A stretch of 59,058 nt of DNA. Origin: an uncultured Dorea sp. (GTDB lineage: Bacteria > Bacillota_A > Clostridia > Lachnospirales > Lachnospiraceae). The stretch is taken from positions 297 through 59,354 of the forward strand of contig CAJTRO010000021.1 of NCBI GenBank assembly GCA_910579015.1, read 5' to 3'. Under the pieces are notes generated by a model. The model was given only the letters and a program-made list of their open reading frames with translations. It was not told the origin of the DNA and searched no databases. Position numbers and translations under genes: made by a program. Below are positions 25,964 through 32,492 of this stretch, one piece after another. Each line of letters begins with the position of its first letter. The stretch's first letter is position 1.

Positions 25964-26425
25964 CTACGCCATAATCCCGCTGATCTTAAGCACCCAGTAT
26001 CCGAATCCAAGAACCCAGCTGGTAAATATTCCATACAGGATCACCGGCCCCGCTATGGTAAATATCTTACACCCAATCCCCATTACCTGGCCTTCCTTCT
26101 TATATTCGATGGCCGGCGCCGCAACGGAATTGGCAAATCCCGTGATCGGGACCAGCGTCCCGGCGCCGCCCCATTTGGCGATCCGAGGATAGATATTGAA
26201 GCCTGTCAGAAGGACACTGCACACAATCAGGATCATAGACGTCCAGCCTCCGCTGATGTCCTTATCAAACCCCAGCTTCTCACAGCAGTTCAGGATGAAC
26301 TGCCCGGCTGTACAGATAATCCCTCCTGCCACAAACGCTTTCGCCATATTTACCGGAAGATTATGCACCGGCGTCTTCTTCTTCACATAATTCTCATACG
26401 CCTGCTGCTGTTTCTGCTTATCCAT
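25964..26425 (-). CDS. spoVAC: Stage V sporulation protein AC
   Basis: This 153-residue membrane protein matches SpoVAC, a mechanosensitive component of the spore dipicolinic-acid channel. A short cytoplasmic start with KKKTPVHNLPVNMAKAF leads to four helices, with GAGTLVPITGFANSVAAPAI (about residues 91-110) as the family signature. It shares the PLTGFGN-like loop with spoVAE, reflecting their common fold. It lies 47 bases after spoVAB and 81 bases before spoVAD. Confidence 0.95.
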   Translation of the reverse strand: MDKQKQQQAYENYVKKKTPVHNLPVNMAKAFVAGGIICTAGQFILNCCEKLGFDKDISGGWTSMILIVCSVLLTGFNIYPRIAKWGGAGTLVPITGFANSVAAPAIEYKKEGQVMGIGCKIFTIAGPVILYGIFTSWVLGFGYWVLKISGIMA

Positions 26426-26472
26426 CTCTTTCTCTCCCTTCTATATAATAAAATGCGTCAAAGTCCGATACC

Positions 26473-26886
26473 CTAAAACCTGTTGAAGAAGAATACAAAT
26501 GCCCCGATCCCTTTTCCAAGGGCTATCCCCAGTATCAGATATTGTATCCCGCGCAGAAGCTTCACCCGTCGGATAAAGATCGGGAACACATCGAGGATCT
26601 CCGCCAGTGCCATAGACCAGCATCCCACGAAGATACCTCCCAGCAGACCGACTACCGGAACGATCCAGCCTCCATACGGGATCTCGATCTGATAGATAAA
26701 GAATATATTTCCAAGAATCCCTCCAAGCGCCACGCTGTCCTCATACAGCATGATATGCTCTCCCGTGTGCGTGCGGTCTGCAAAATCAGATATCACTCCC
26801 AGACCGCTGATGAAGGAGAACAGACCGCCCGCCACCACCATGCCTGCGCTAAGTCCGATGACTGCCATTAGAACCTGTACCCACAT
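26473..26886 (-). CDS. spoVAB: Stage V sporulation protein AB
   Basis: This membrane protein of up to 137 residues has the four to five helices of SpoVAB. Features include AGGLFSFISGLGVISDF near residue 20-36 and the conserved EILDVFPIFIRR near 103. The ATG at 26886 overlaps spoVAA by 38 bases with GGAG only four bases away. An ATG at 26868 would give 131 residues and a 20-base overlap, and matches the start of typical SpoVAB proteins better. I cannot decide between them. Translational coupling to spoVAA is certain in either case. Confidence 0.9.
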   Translation of the reverse strand: MWVQVLMAVIGLSAGMVVAGGLFSFISGLGVISDFADRTHTGEHIMLYEDSVALGGILGNIFFIYQIEIPYGGWIVPVVGLLGGIFVGCWSMALAEILDVFPIFIRRVKLLRGIQYLILGIALGKGIGAFVFFFNRF

Positions 26887-27520
26887 CCAGCTCCTTCTCC
26901 TTTCTGGAATATGTCTCGATCAGAGTGGTCTGGATATCATTCTCATACAGACGCATCTCGACTTCCATCGGTGTAGGATCCACCGTGAATTTTTTCTTAC
27001 CAAAATGATTGAAAAACGTCAGTATCCCGATCACAAGCCCGATACAGTACGTAAGCTCCAGGATCGTGAAGCCGTCCGACTTCTGTCCTGTCAGAAGCTC
27101 GTAGATCTGGGAAAACATCTTCGTAGTATCAACGTCGTTGTTAAAGGCCATAATAGAGAATGCCGCACCGACAAAGCTGATCGCGGCTACCACGGCGGCT
27201 TTCGTATAATGGACCGCACCGCCGGCCGTCTTCTGCTCTTCATAGGTGACGATAAAGTCCGTCTCCCCCATGTTCTGCACATCAATATTCGGGTATTCCT
27301 CGTGGATGCACTCAATTACCTTAAGGATGGAAACAGCCGTGCGGTTCTGGTGTTTATTATCCGTGTGATGGAATTTCAACAGCTTTAATGTCTTAAGCCT
27401 CGGCACTATAGAGGGATTGGAACATTCCATCGAAACCACGTCCCCCAGAGTGACATCCGGTTTCGTAACCTCCACATCCCTGTCCGCCTTGATATATACT
27501 GTCTCACTATTTGCCGCCAT
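26849..27520 (-). CDS. spoVAA: Stage V sporulation protein AA
   Basis: This 223-residue protein matches SpoVAA. A soluble N-terminal domain (about 1-125) begins with VYIKADRDVEVTKPDVTLGD and is followed by two membrane segments near 130-155 and 165-190. The C-terminus is cytoplasmic. GGAGG lies five bases before the ATG. Many Clostridia have only spoVAC-AD-AE, so presence of AA and AB here places this organism with the group keeping the fuller, Bacillus-like set. Confidence 0.92.
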   Translation of the reverse strand: MAANSETVYIKADRDVEVTKPDVTLGDVVSMECSNPSIVPRLKTLKLLKFHHTDNKHQNRTAVSILKVIECIHEEYPNIDVQNMGETDFIVTYEEQKTAGGAVHYTKAAVVAAISFVGAAFSIMAFNNDVDTTKMFSQIYELLTGQKSDGFTILELTYCIGLVIGILTFFNHFGKKKFTVDPTPMEVEMRLYENDIQTTLIETYSRKEKELDVGTGSNGSHRT

Positions 27521-27577
27521 AGCTTCCTCCCGCCTTCTTCATTTTTGCCTCCGGGGCGCCTATCTGCCCGGCTTTCA

Positions 27578-27775
27578 TCAACACCAGATATCCCCTTCTT
27601 CGGAAAGCGACGCCTCCATATCATCTTTTGGCATTACCATCTGATGCACCAGAGTACCTTCACTCATATCGCTCTGCTCTCTTACATCATTAAAATAATA
27701 GATAAAACCGACGATCACTGCTGCCATCACCACACAGATCAGGCATACTCTGATCCTCTTTCTCGCTTGCTCCAT
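27578..27775 (-). CDS. 65-aa single-pass membrane protein at the head of the spoVA cluster
   Basis: I do not recognise a family. The ORF encodes a short basic start (MEQARKRIRV), one hydrophobic helix at about residues 9-27 (CLICVVMAAVIVGFIYYF), and an acidic tail of about 38 residues. AAGGTGG lies five bases before the ATG at 27775; a GTG three codons earlier is the alternative. It sits 39 bases after a sigma-G-like -10 element and 57 bases before spoVAA. This places it first in the forespore transcript. A small membrane partner of the SpoVA channel is a reasonable guess, without other support. Confidence 0.65.
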   Translation of the reverse strand: MEQARKRIRVCLICVVMAAVIVGFIYYFNDVREQSDMSEGTLVHQMVMPKDDMEASLSEEGDIWC

Positions 27776-27813
27776 ACTGTCCACCTTCTTTACCTTTTAT
27801 TCCTTTTGCCGTT

Positions 27814-27842
27814 TAGTATGGATGGTTTCATGTAAAATATAC
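27814..27842 (-). promoter_or_regulatory. Sigma-G-like promoter of the spoVA cluster
   Basis: On the minus strand GTATA (27838-27842) and CATACTA (27814-27820) are 17 bases apart. CATACTA matches the sigma-G -10 consensus CATnHTA exactly, and GTATA matches the -35 of forespore sigma factors F and G. It lies between the sigF terminator and the 65-aa ORF, the right place for late forespore expression of spoVA. Confidence 0.65.
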
Positions 27843-27860
27843 ATATATAAAAATATATCA

Positions 27861-27918
27861 AAAAAGAAAGAACCGCATGAAAATAACTGGTCCACCCGAT
27901 TATTTTCATGCGGTTCTT
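27861..27918 (-). terminator. Strong rho-independent terminator of spoIIA
   Basis: A perfect 19-bp stem (27868-27886 with 27900-27918) and a 13-base loop are followed on the minus strand by TCTTTTTT. The sigF stop codon (27917-27919) lies in the base of the stem. It separates the spoIIA operon from spoVA. Confidence 0.9.
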
Positions 27919-28630
27919 ATATCCGCTCACGCAGATTCTTCAATATCTTCTTTTCCATCCGGGACACCTGTACCTGGGAGATTCCAAGGGCATCCCCTAC
28001 CTGAGTCTGCGTCTGGTTCGCGAAATACCTCAGATAGATCAGCCTGCGCTCCTCCTTGTTCAGATATTCGAGCAGCTGCTTTAGGAGCATATGGTTTAAG
28101 ATCTGTTCTTCCCCGCCCTCCTTCTCCATCAGCTTGTCCATCAGCCGGACTTCCTGCCCTTCCTTCTGGTAGATGGGCTTATAGAGAGATTCGATGTCTC
28201 CGCTTGCGTCAAAAGCCTGCATAAGCTCCTCCCGTTCTACCCCAAGATGCTCTGCAATCTCAGAAACCGTCGGATCTCTCCCCCATTTCTCCTGGAGCTT
28301 CTCCTGGCAGATATATGCCTTGTATGCCAGCTCCTTAAGCGATCTGCTGACCTTGATCATCCCGTCGTCCCGCAGGAATCTCTTGATCTCGCCGGAGATC
28401 ATCGGAACAGCATATGTAGAGAACTTCACGTCATAGGACAGGTCGAACTTGTCAATGGCCTTCAACAGTCCGATGTTCCCGACCTGAAAAAGATCCTCCG
28501 CCTCCGCTCCCCTGTTGTAAAAACGCTTCACAATGCACCATACAAGTCCGGTATTCTCTTCTACCAGCCGTGCCTTCGCTTCTTCATCCCCTTCGTGAGA
28601 CTTCTGAATCAAAGCGATTGTGTGGTCCAT
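27917..28630 (-). CDS. sigF: Forespore sigma factor F
   Basis: This 237-residue sigma factor starts forespore gene expression after asymmetric division. Region 2 contains EDLFQVGNIGLLKAIDKFD and FSTYAVPMISGEIKRFLRDD, region 3 lies near 100-150, and region 4 ends with the helix-turn-helix TQTQVGDALGISQVQVSRME. The sequence fits SigF by order with spoIIAA and spoIIAB. It overlaps spoIIAB by 22 bases, so translation is coupled. The gene ends inside the terminator stem. Confidence 0.96.
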   Translation of the reverse strand: MDHTIALIQKSHEGDEEAKARLVEENTGLVWCIVKRFYNRGAEAEDLFQVGNIGLLKAIDKFDLSYDVKFSTYAVPMISGEIKRFLRDDGMIKVSRSLKELAYKAYICQEKLQEKWGRDPTVSEIAEHLGVEREELMQAFDASGDIESLYKPIYQKEGQEVRLMDKLMEKEGGEEQILNHMLLKQLLEYLNKEERRLIYLRYFANQTQTQVGDALGISQVQVSRMEKKILKNLRERI

Positions 28631-29064
28631 AATCTCCGTCCTTTTCCAATTGTTTTTTCCATCTTTACCGTCGTCCCCTTCCCCGGGGCAGAGACAACCT
28701 CAAGCTGGTCCATGAACGCCTCCATGAAGGAGAACCCCATGCCCGAACGGTCAAGCTCCGGCTTCGTGGTGAAGAGAGGCTCCATGGCCTGCTTCACATC
28801 CTCGATGCCCTTCCCCGTATCCTCAATCTCAAGATACAAGGTCCTTCCCTTCGTGCGGCAGCGGATACAGATGCTGTGCACTTCGTTCTCATAGCCGTGG
28901 ATGACGGCATTTGTCACTGCTTCTGATACCGCGGTCTTTACGTCCGAGACTTCCTCCACCGTAGGGTTTAAGGACGTCATGAACGCCGCCACGGTTACCC
29001 TTGCAAACGACTCGTTAGACGAACGGCTGTCAAAAATTAACTGCATCTCATTGGTATGCTCCAT
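28609..29064 (-). CDS. spoIIAB: Anti-sigma-F factor, serine kinase
   Basis: This 151-residue GHKL-type kinase binds and holds SigF inactive and phosphorylates SpoIIAA. The N box is AVSEAVTNAVIHGYEN (near residue 44), the G1 box EDTGKGIEDV (near 87), and the G2 region GMGFSFMEAFMD (near 115). The start immediately follows the spoIIAA stop (TAGATG). Length is normal (about 140-150). Confidence 0.96.
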   Translation of the reverse strand: MEHTNEMQLIFDSRSSNESFARVTVAAFMTSLNPTVEEVSDVKTAVSEAVTNAVIHGYENEVHSICIRCRTKGRTLYLEIEDTGKGIEDVKQAMEPLFTTKPELDRSGMGFSFMEAFMDQLEVVSAPGKGTTVKMEKTIGKGRRLWTTQSL

Positions 29065-29376
29065 CTATTCTTCCTCCTCATATATCTGCATGATTTTTGT
29101 CACTCCCGACATGGTTAAGATCTTCCTCATCCTTTCATTCGTATGCACCGCGCATACCTCTCCTCCCAGCATATAGATACGCTTATAGCGTCCCATGATC
29201 ACCCCGATCCCCGAGCTGTCCATAAAATTCGTATCCTGAAAATCAAAGACCACATACCGGATATGATTGTGCTCGATCAGATGATCCGACTCTTTGCGGA
29301 TCTCCTCGGCATTGTGATGATCCAGCTCGTTCGGCAGAAATACCGTCAGGCAGTTCTCCTGTACCTGATACTTCAT
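29065..29376 (-). CDS. spoIIAA: Anti-anti-sigma-F factor
   Basis: This 103-residue STAS protein frees SigF by binding SpoIIAB. The phospho-site is in FMDSSGIGVIMGRYK, at Ser54 or Ser55 by this start. The ATG at 29376 follows GGAGGG by seven bases; an upstream in-frame extension of 34 codons has no support. It is the first gene of the spoIIA operon. No sigma-H consensus promoter could be identified in the 70 bases upstream, so its promoter is unplaced. Confidence 0.95.
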   Translation of the reverse strand: MKYQVQENCLTVFLPNELDHHNAEEIRKESDHLIEHNHIRYVVFDFQDTNFMDSSGIGVIMGRYKRIYMLGGEVCAVHTNERMRKILTMSGVTKIMQIYEEEE

Positions 29377-29454
29377 ATTCGCCCTCCTTTTATACAGCCG
29401 GCAATCCCGGCGATCTTCCTTATGCCTGTATGACGCCCCGGCATTCTCAGGTAT

Positions 29455-29482
29455 AAAAAAGGATATGCCGCTTTGCATATCC
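29455..29482 (-). terminator. Rho-independent terminator of the valS operon
   Basis: GGATATGC (29475-29482 on the complementary strand) and GCATATCC form an 8-bp stem with a 6-base loop, followed on the minus strand by TTTTTT. It closes the operon after the TPR gene and lies 79 bases ahead of the spoIIAA start. Confidence 0.85.
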
Positions 29483-29502
29483 TCATCCTTAGTATGTACA
29501 CT

Positions 29503-30948
29503 CTATTCTCCGGCTGACGTATCGTCACTTCCCTCGTCGTCAGAGCTTTCATCAGTATCGTTTCCTTCTTCGCCGCCTTCATCTCCACCGGCGTCCCCGG
29601 CATCCTGGCCGTCTCCGCCTGCATTGTTATTCCGGGCTTCGAGCGCTTCCCTCGCCGTGGCGGCCGCATCCGTATCCGGATAACTCTCAACAAGCTTCTG
29701 GTACTTCAGATCAGCCTGCTCCTGGTCGCCGCTCTCCTCATACGTCTGTGCAAGAAGAAGCATCGCTTCACCATCCTTGAAGCCTTCGTCCATCTTCATT
29801 ATCTTCTCCAGATTCTCTATGGCCGCAGGATAGTTGACCGCCTCAAAATTCTCCCGCGACGTGCTGTATAGGGAATTGCATACCCTGGGATACAATTCTC
29901 CCGCGATCTCATCATAACTCTCTCTGCCTGCGGTTCCCAGTGAATCCGGATTCACCTTGAGAAGCTCCTCCACCATCGCGGCATCTCCCATATCCTTCGC
30001 CCGGTAATGGGCCGCAATGTTGATCACGATCTCATAGCTCTCCTTCGTCGATTCCGCCGTCGCCTGGACATTCTGCGTCGCCTCACTTGTTGAGCGGTAT
30101 TCCTCTAGCTCCTTCTTAAGCGCGCTGACCTGCGCCTCCTGTGTCGCAATCTGGTCGCTGAATTCCACCGTCTGCCGGTTCACTTCCTCCTGACGCGACG
30201 CATTGATGGCCGGCATGATCAGAAATCTCATGACCGCGACGCCTACCACCACTCCCAGAACGATGTTCAAGACCGTATGGATGCCGGCATTGTCCTTGAG
30301 GTTGCTGGAAACAGGCTGAATGATGGTCTCATTTCCCAGATTATATGTAACTGTATGCTTGTCCTTCTTCTCCTTCTCCTTAAGCTTGACATTCCTTGAC
30401 CTTCGGATCTGGTTCAGCTCATGCATACAGCGTAACGTAAATTCATTGGTCGTATCCAGCTTATGAGCCGCCCGGATCGACTGCCGTGCATATGCGTACT
30501 GCTCCGTATGCATATAGATCAGAGCCAGAAGCTGGTGCGCCTTCACGTAGGAGGGGTGGACCGTCACGGCCTTCTTAAGCTGGATGATCGCCAGGTCTTC
30601 CCCGTTCTGACGGCAGTATTCCAGAGACTGGTTATACTTCTTCACCGCCTGGTTGATGGCTTCGAGCTCTCCGGCGGTTTCCCGGACCTTAAGAATATAA
30701 TAATTCGCGATATTATCATGGGACTGAATATTCTTGCTTAAGATCCACTCCACAAGAGCCTCCACCACATCGCCTCTGCCATAGTAGACCAGTCCAAGCA
30801 GATTCCTCGCGGCGATGTTGTCTCTGTTGTACTGTAAGCTCTTCCTCAGAGACGCGACCGCGCCAGTCAGATCCCGGATCTTCGCTTTCTTCAATCCGTC
30901 ATTATACCAGTGCATGGACTGGTATGATAGCTTTGTTGAATAATCCAT
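29503..30948 (-). CDS. Tetratricopeptide-repeat membrane protein with acidic tail
   Basis: This 481-residue protein has N-terminal TPR units on the cytoplasmic side (about 10-175). A membrane helix at about 224-247 (TVLNIVLGVVVGVAVMRFL) is followed by a coiled coil near 255-295 and more TPR-like helices (about 300-440) outside the cell. The tail after 440 is low-complexity Gly/Asp/Glu/Ser. I start it at ATG 30948, six bases after AGGA; a TTG two codons earlier is an alternative. It is the last gene of the valS operon. TPR scaffolds of this plan often act in envelope assembly. That role is only suggested here by the LTA-synthase-like gene in the same transcript. Confidence 0.8.
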   Translation of the reverse strand: MDYSTKLSYQSMHWYNDGLKKAKIRDLTGAVASLRKSLQYNRDNIAARNLLGLVYYGRGDVVEALVEWILSKNIQSHDNIANYYILKVRETAGELEAINQAVKKYNQSLEYCRQNGEDLAIIQLKKAVTVHPSYVKAHQLLALIYMHTEQYAYARQSIRAAHKLDTTNEFTLRCMHELNQIRRSRNVKLKEKEKKDKHTVTYNLGNETIIQPVSSNLKDNAGIHTVLNIVLGVVVGVAVMRFLIMPAINASRQEEVNRQTVEFSDQIATQEAQVSALKKELEEYRSTSEATQNVQATAESTKESYEIVINIAAHYRAKDMGDAAMVEELLKVNPDSLGTAGRESYDEIAGELYPRVCNSLYSTSRENFEAVNYPAAIENLEKIMKMDEGFKDGEAMLLLAQTYEESGDQEQADLKYQKLVESYPDTDAAATAREALEARNNNAGGDGQDAGDAGGDEGGEEGNDTDESSDDEGSDDTSAGE

Positions 30949-30963
30949 ATACAATCCTCTTCT

Positions 30964-31098
30964 TTACTTGGTCTGCTCCATCATCTCCCGAAGGATATCC
31001 GTCATATCTGTCAGGTCCTCCTGATAGACCGCATCCTCTATATCCTCTACTTCCAGACTAGGCTGAAACTTCTTTAACTCTTCTTCAAAATTAAGCAT
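30964..31098 (-). CDS. 44-aa acidic protein, unknown
   Basis: This short ORF begins MLNFEEELKKFQPSLEVEDI and ends REMMEQTK. Its ATG overlaps the folC stop (ATGCTTAA), so it is translationally coupled. About a third of the residues are Asp or Glu and no membrane segment is present. It lies 15 bases before the TPR gene start. Same-strand tight packing and the coupling support a real gene; its function is unknown. Confidence 0.6.
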   Translation of the reverse strand: MLNFEEELKKFQPSLEVEDIEDAVYQEDLTDMTDILREMMEQTK

Positions 31099-32491
31099 GA
31101 TCCGTGCCTCCTTTCAGTCGCTTCCTGATCATCCCGGCAAGGTAAAGCGAACCCAGACAATAGATATCGCCCTCTCCTTCTCTTAAGCTTTCCGCCGCAT
31201 GAAGGGCCTCATCTATATCCTTCCTGAAGACCACCTTCCTGTCCGTATACTTCCGGAAGACTGCGTCAAGCTCTTCTGCCGGTACTCCTCTCGAATCCGC
31301 CACTTCCGTAACCACATAAGCCTTCACGTCCAGATTCGTACAGAGATACTCTATCATCTGCTCATACTTCTTATCGCCGACCGCCGAAAACAAGACGACC
31401 ATTCCCCCTTCACGCTCTGCGCCCAGGGCCTTCACACTCTCCACAAACGCCTCGACCGCTCCCGGGTTATGCGCCCCGTCTATGATAAGATGCGGCGCCG
31501 CCTGCTCCATCCGGCCTTCCCACCTGACAGACGCGACAGCCTCCATCCGTCTTTCGTCACGGCCGCTCTCTTCCTCTATTCCCGTGCAGTCCGGCGTACC
31601 GTCAAACTTCCGGTCTCCCATAAGATACTCCGCCGCCTCAAGCGCGATCTCCGCGTTCATGGCCTGACAGCACCCGCAGATTGATACTTTACAGATAACA
31701 TATTTATCATACGCATTCAACCGTGAAAATGCAATATGTTTTCGGGTAACTTCCTGGATTTCGAACGCATGATTCGATATTTCTTTACAGGGTGCGCCCT
31801 TTTGGACCGCCGTCTGGCGGATCACCGCCGCCGCCTCCTCATTGCTCCCATCGAAGAGAACCGGTACTCCTCTCTTGATGATCCCCGCCTTCTCGCCGGC
31901 AATCTGCGCAATAGTATCCCCCAGGATATCCGTATGGTCAAGACTGATGGACGTAATAACAGAAAGTGCCGGATGCTCAATGGAATTCGTAGCATCCAGC
32001 CTTCCCCCAAGTCCAGTCTCCAATATGATATATTCCACATCCATCTGTGAAAATGCCTGCATCCCCATTCCGAAGAGGAATTCGAAATACGACGGATGTC
32101 CCGCTCCCTCTTCCTCCATCTGCCTGGCCGCGCGTACAACCCGGCAGAACACCCCAAAGAACGTCTCGTCATCCACCGGAACATTGTTCCTGCGTATCCG
32201 TTCATTGACAGATATCAGATGAGGAGAGGTAAAGAATCCGGTCTGCTTCCCTTCTGCCATCAGGATTGCCTGCAAAAAGGCACAGACCGATCCTTTCCCG
32301 TTCGTCCCTGCCACATGGATGATCTTCCGGTCGACGGCCGGATTCCCAAGCCTCCTTAAGAAGTCCTTCGTATGCTCCAGAGAATGCTTCTTCGTGAACC
32401 TCGGAAGCGCTTCAATATAAGCCGCGGCCTCCTCATAGCTTTCCGGAACACGTCCTGTCATAACGTCTTCATACTTATCTGATGTCCACAT
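31091..32491 (-). CDS. folC: Bifunctional folylpolyglutamate/dihydrofolate synthase
   Basis: This 466-residue ATP-dependent ligase adds glutamate to folates. The P-loop GTNGKGS is at about residues 62-68, FFTSPHL follows near 90, and the second conserved block is IILETGLGGRLDATNSI. The ADP-forming Mur-ligase C-domain begins near 300 with HLIIDGAHNPGAVEAF. The start at 32491 begins one base after the upstream stop, with GAGGAAG placed nine bases before it inside the previous gene. The five-codon longer start lacks a ribosome site. Length is normal (about 420-470). folC next to valS is a frequent arrangement in Firmicutes. Confidence 0.95.
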   Translation of the reverse strand: MWTSDKYEDVMTGRVPESYEEAAAYIEALPRFTKKHSLEHTKDFLRRLGNPAVDRKIIHVAGTNGKGSVCAFLQAILMAEGKQTGFFTSPHLISVNERIRRNNVPVDDETFFGVFCRVVRAARQMEEEGAGHPSYFEFLFGMGMQAFSQMDVEYIILETGLGGRLDATNSIEHPALSVITSISLDHTDILGDTIAQIAGEKAGIIKRGVPVLFDGSNEEAAAVIRQTAVQKGAPCKEISNHAFEIQEVTRKHIAFSRLNAYDKYVICKVSICGCCQAMNAEIALEAAEYLMGDRKFDGTPDCTGIEEESGRDERRMEAVASVRWEGRMEQAAPHLIIDGAHNPGAVEAFVESVKALGAEREGGMVVLFSAVGDKKYEQMIEYLCTNLDVKAYVVTEVADSRGVPAEELDAVFRKYTDRKVVFRKDIDEALHAAESLREGEGDIYCLGSLYLAGMIRKRLKGGTDHA

Positions 32492-32492
32492 C

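Noticed and set aside
25673..26476. 267-codon open frame on the + strand
   Set aside because: Antisense to spoVAD and spoVAC.
29377..29454. Sigma-H promoter for spoIIA
   Set aside because: AGGA- and GAAT-like words occur but never with the required spacing; no promoter could be supported.
29065..29478. Longer form of SpoIIAA with 34 more N-terminal residues
   Set aside because: The extra part runs into the upstream terminator region and has no ribosome site; the ATG at 29376 has a strong one.
29503..30053. Acidic Gly/Asp/Ser tail of the TPR protein as a DNA repeat
   Set aside because: The codons vary and no exact nucleotide repeat is present; it is only protein low complexity.
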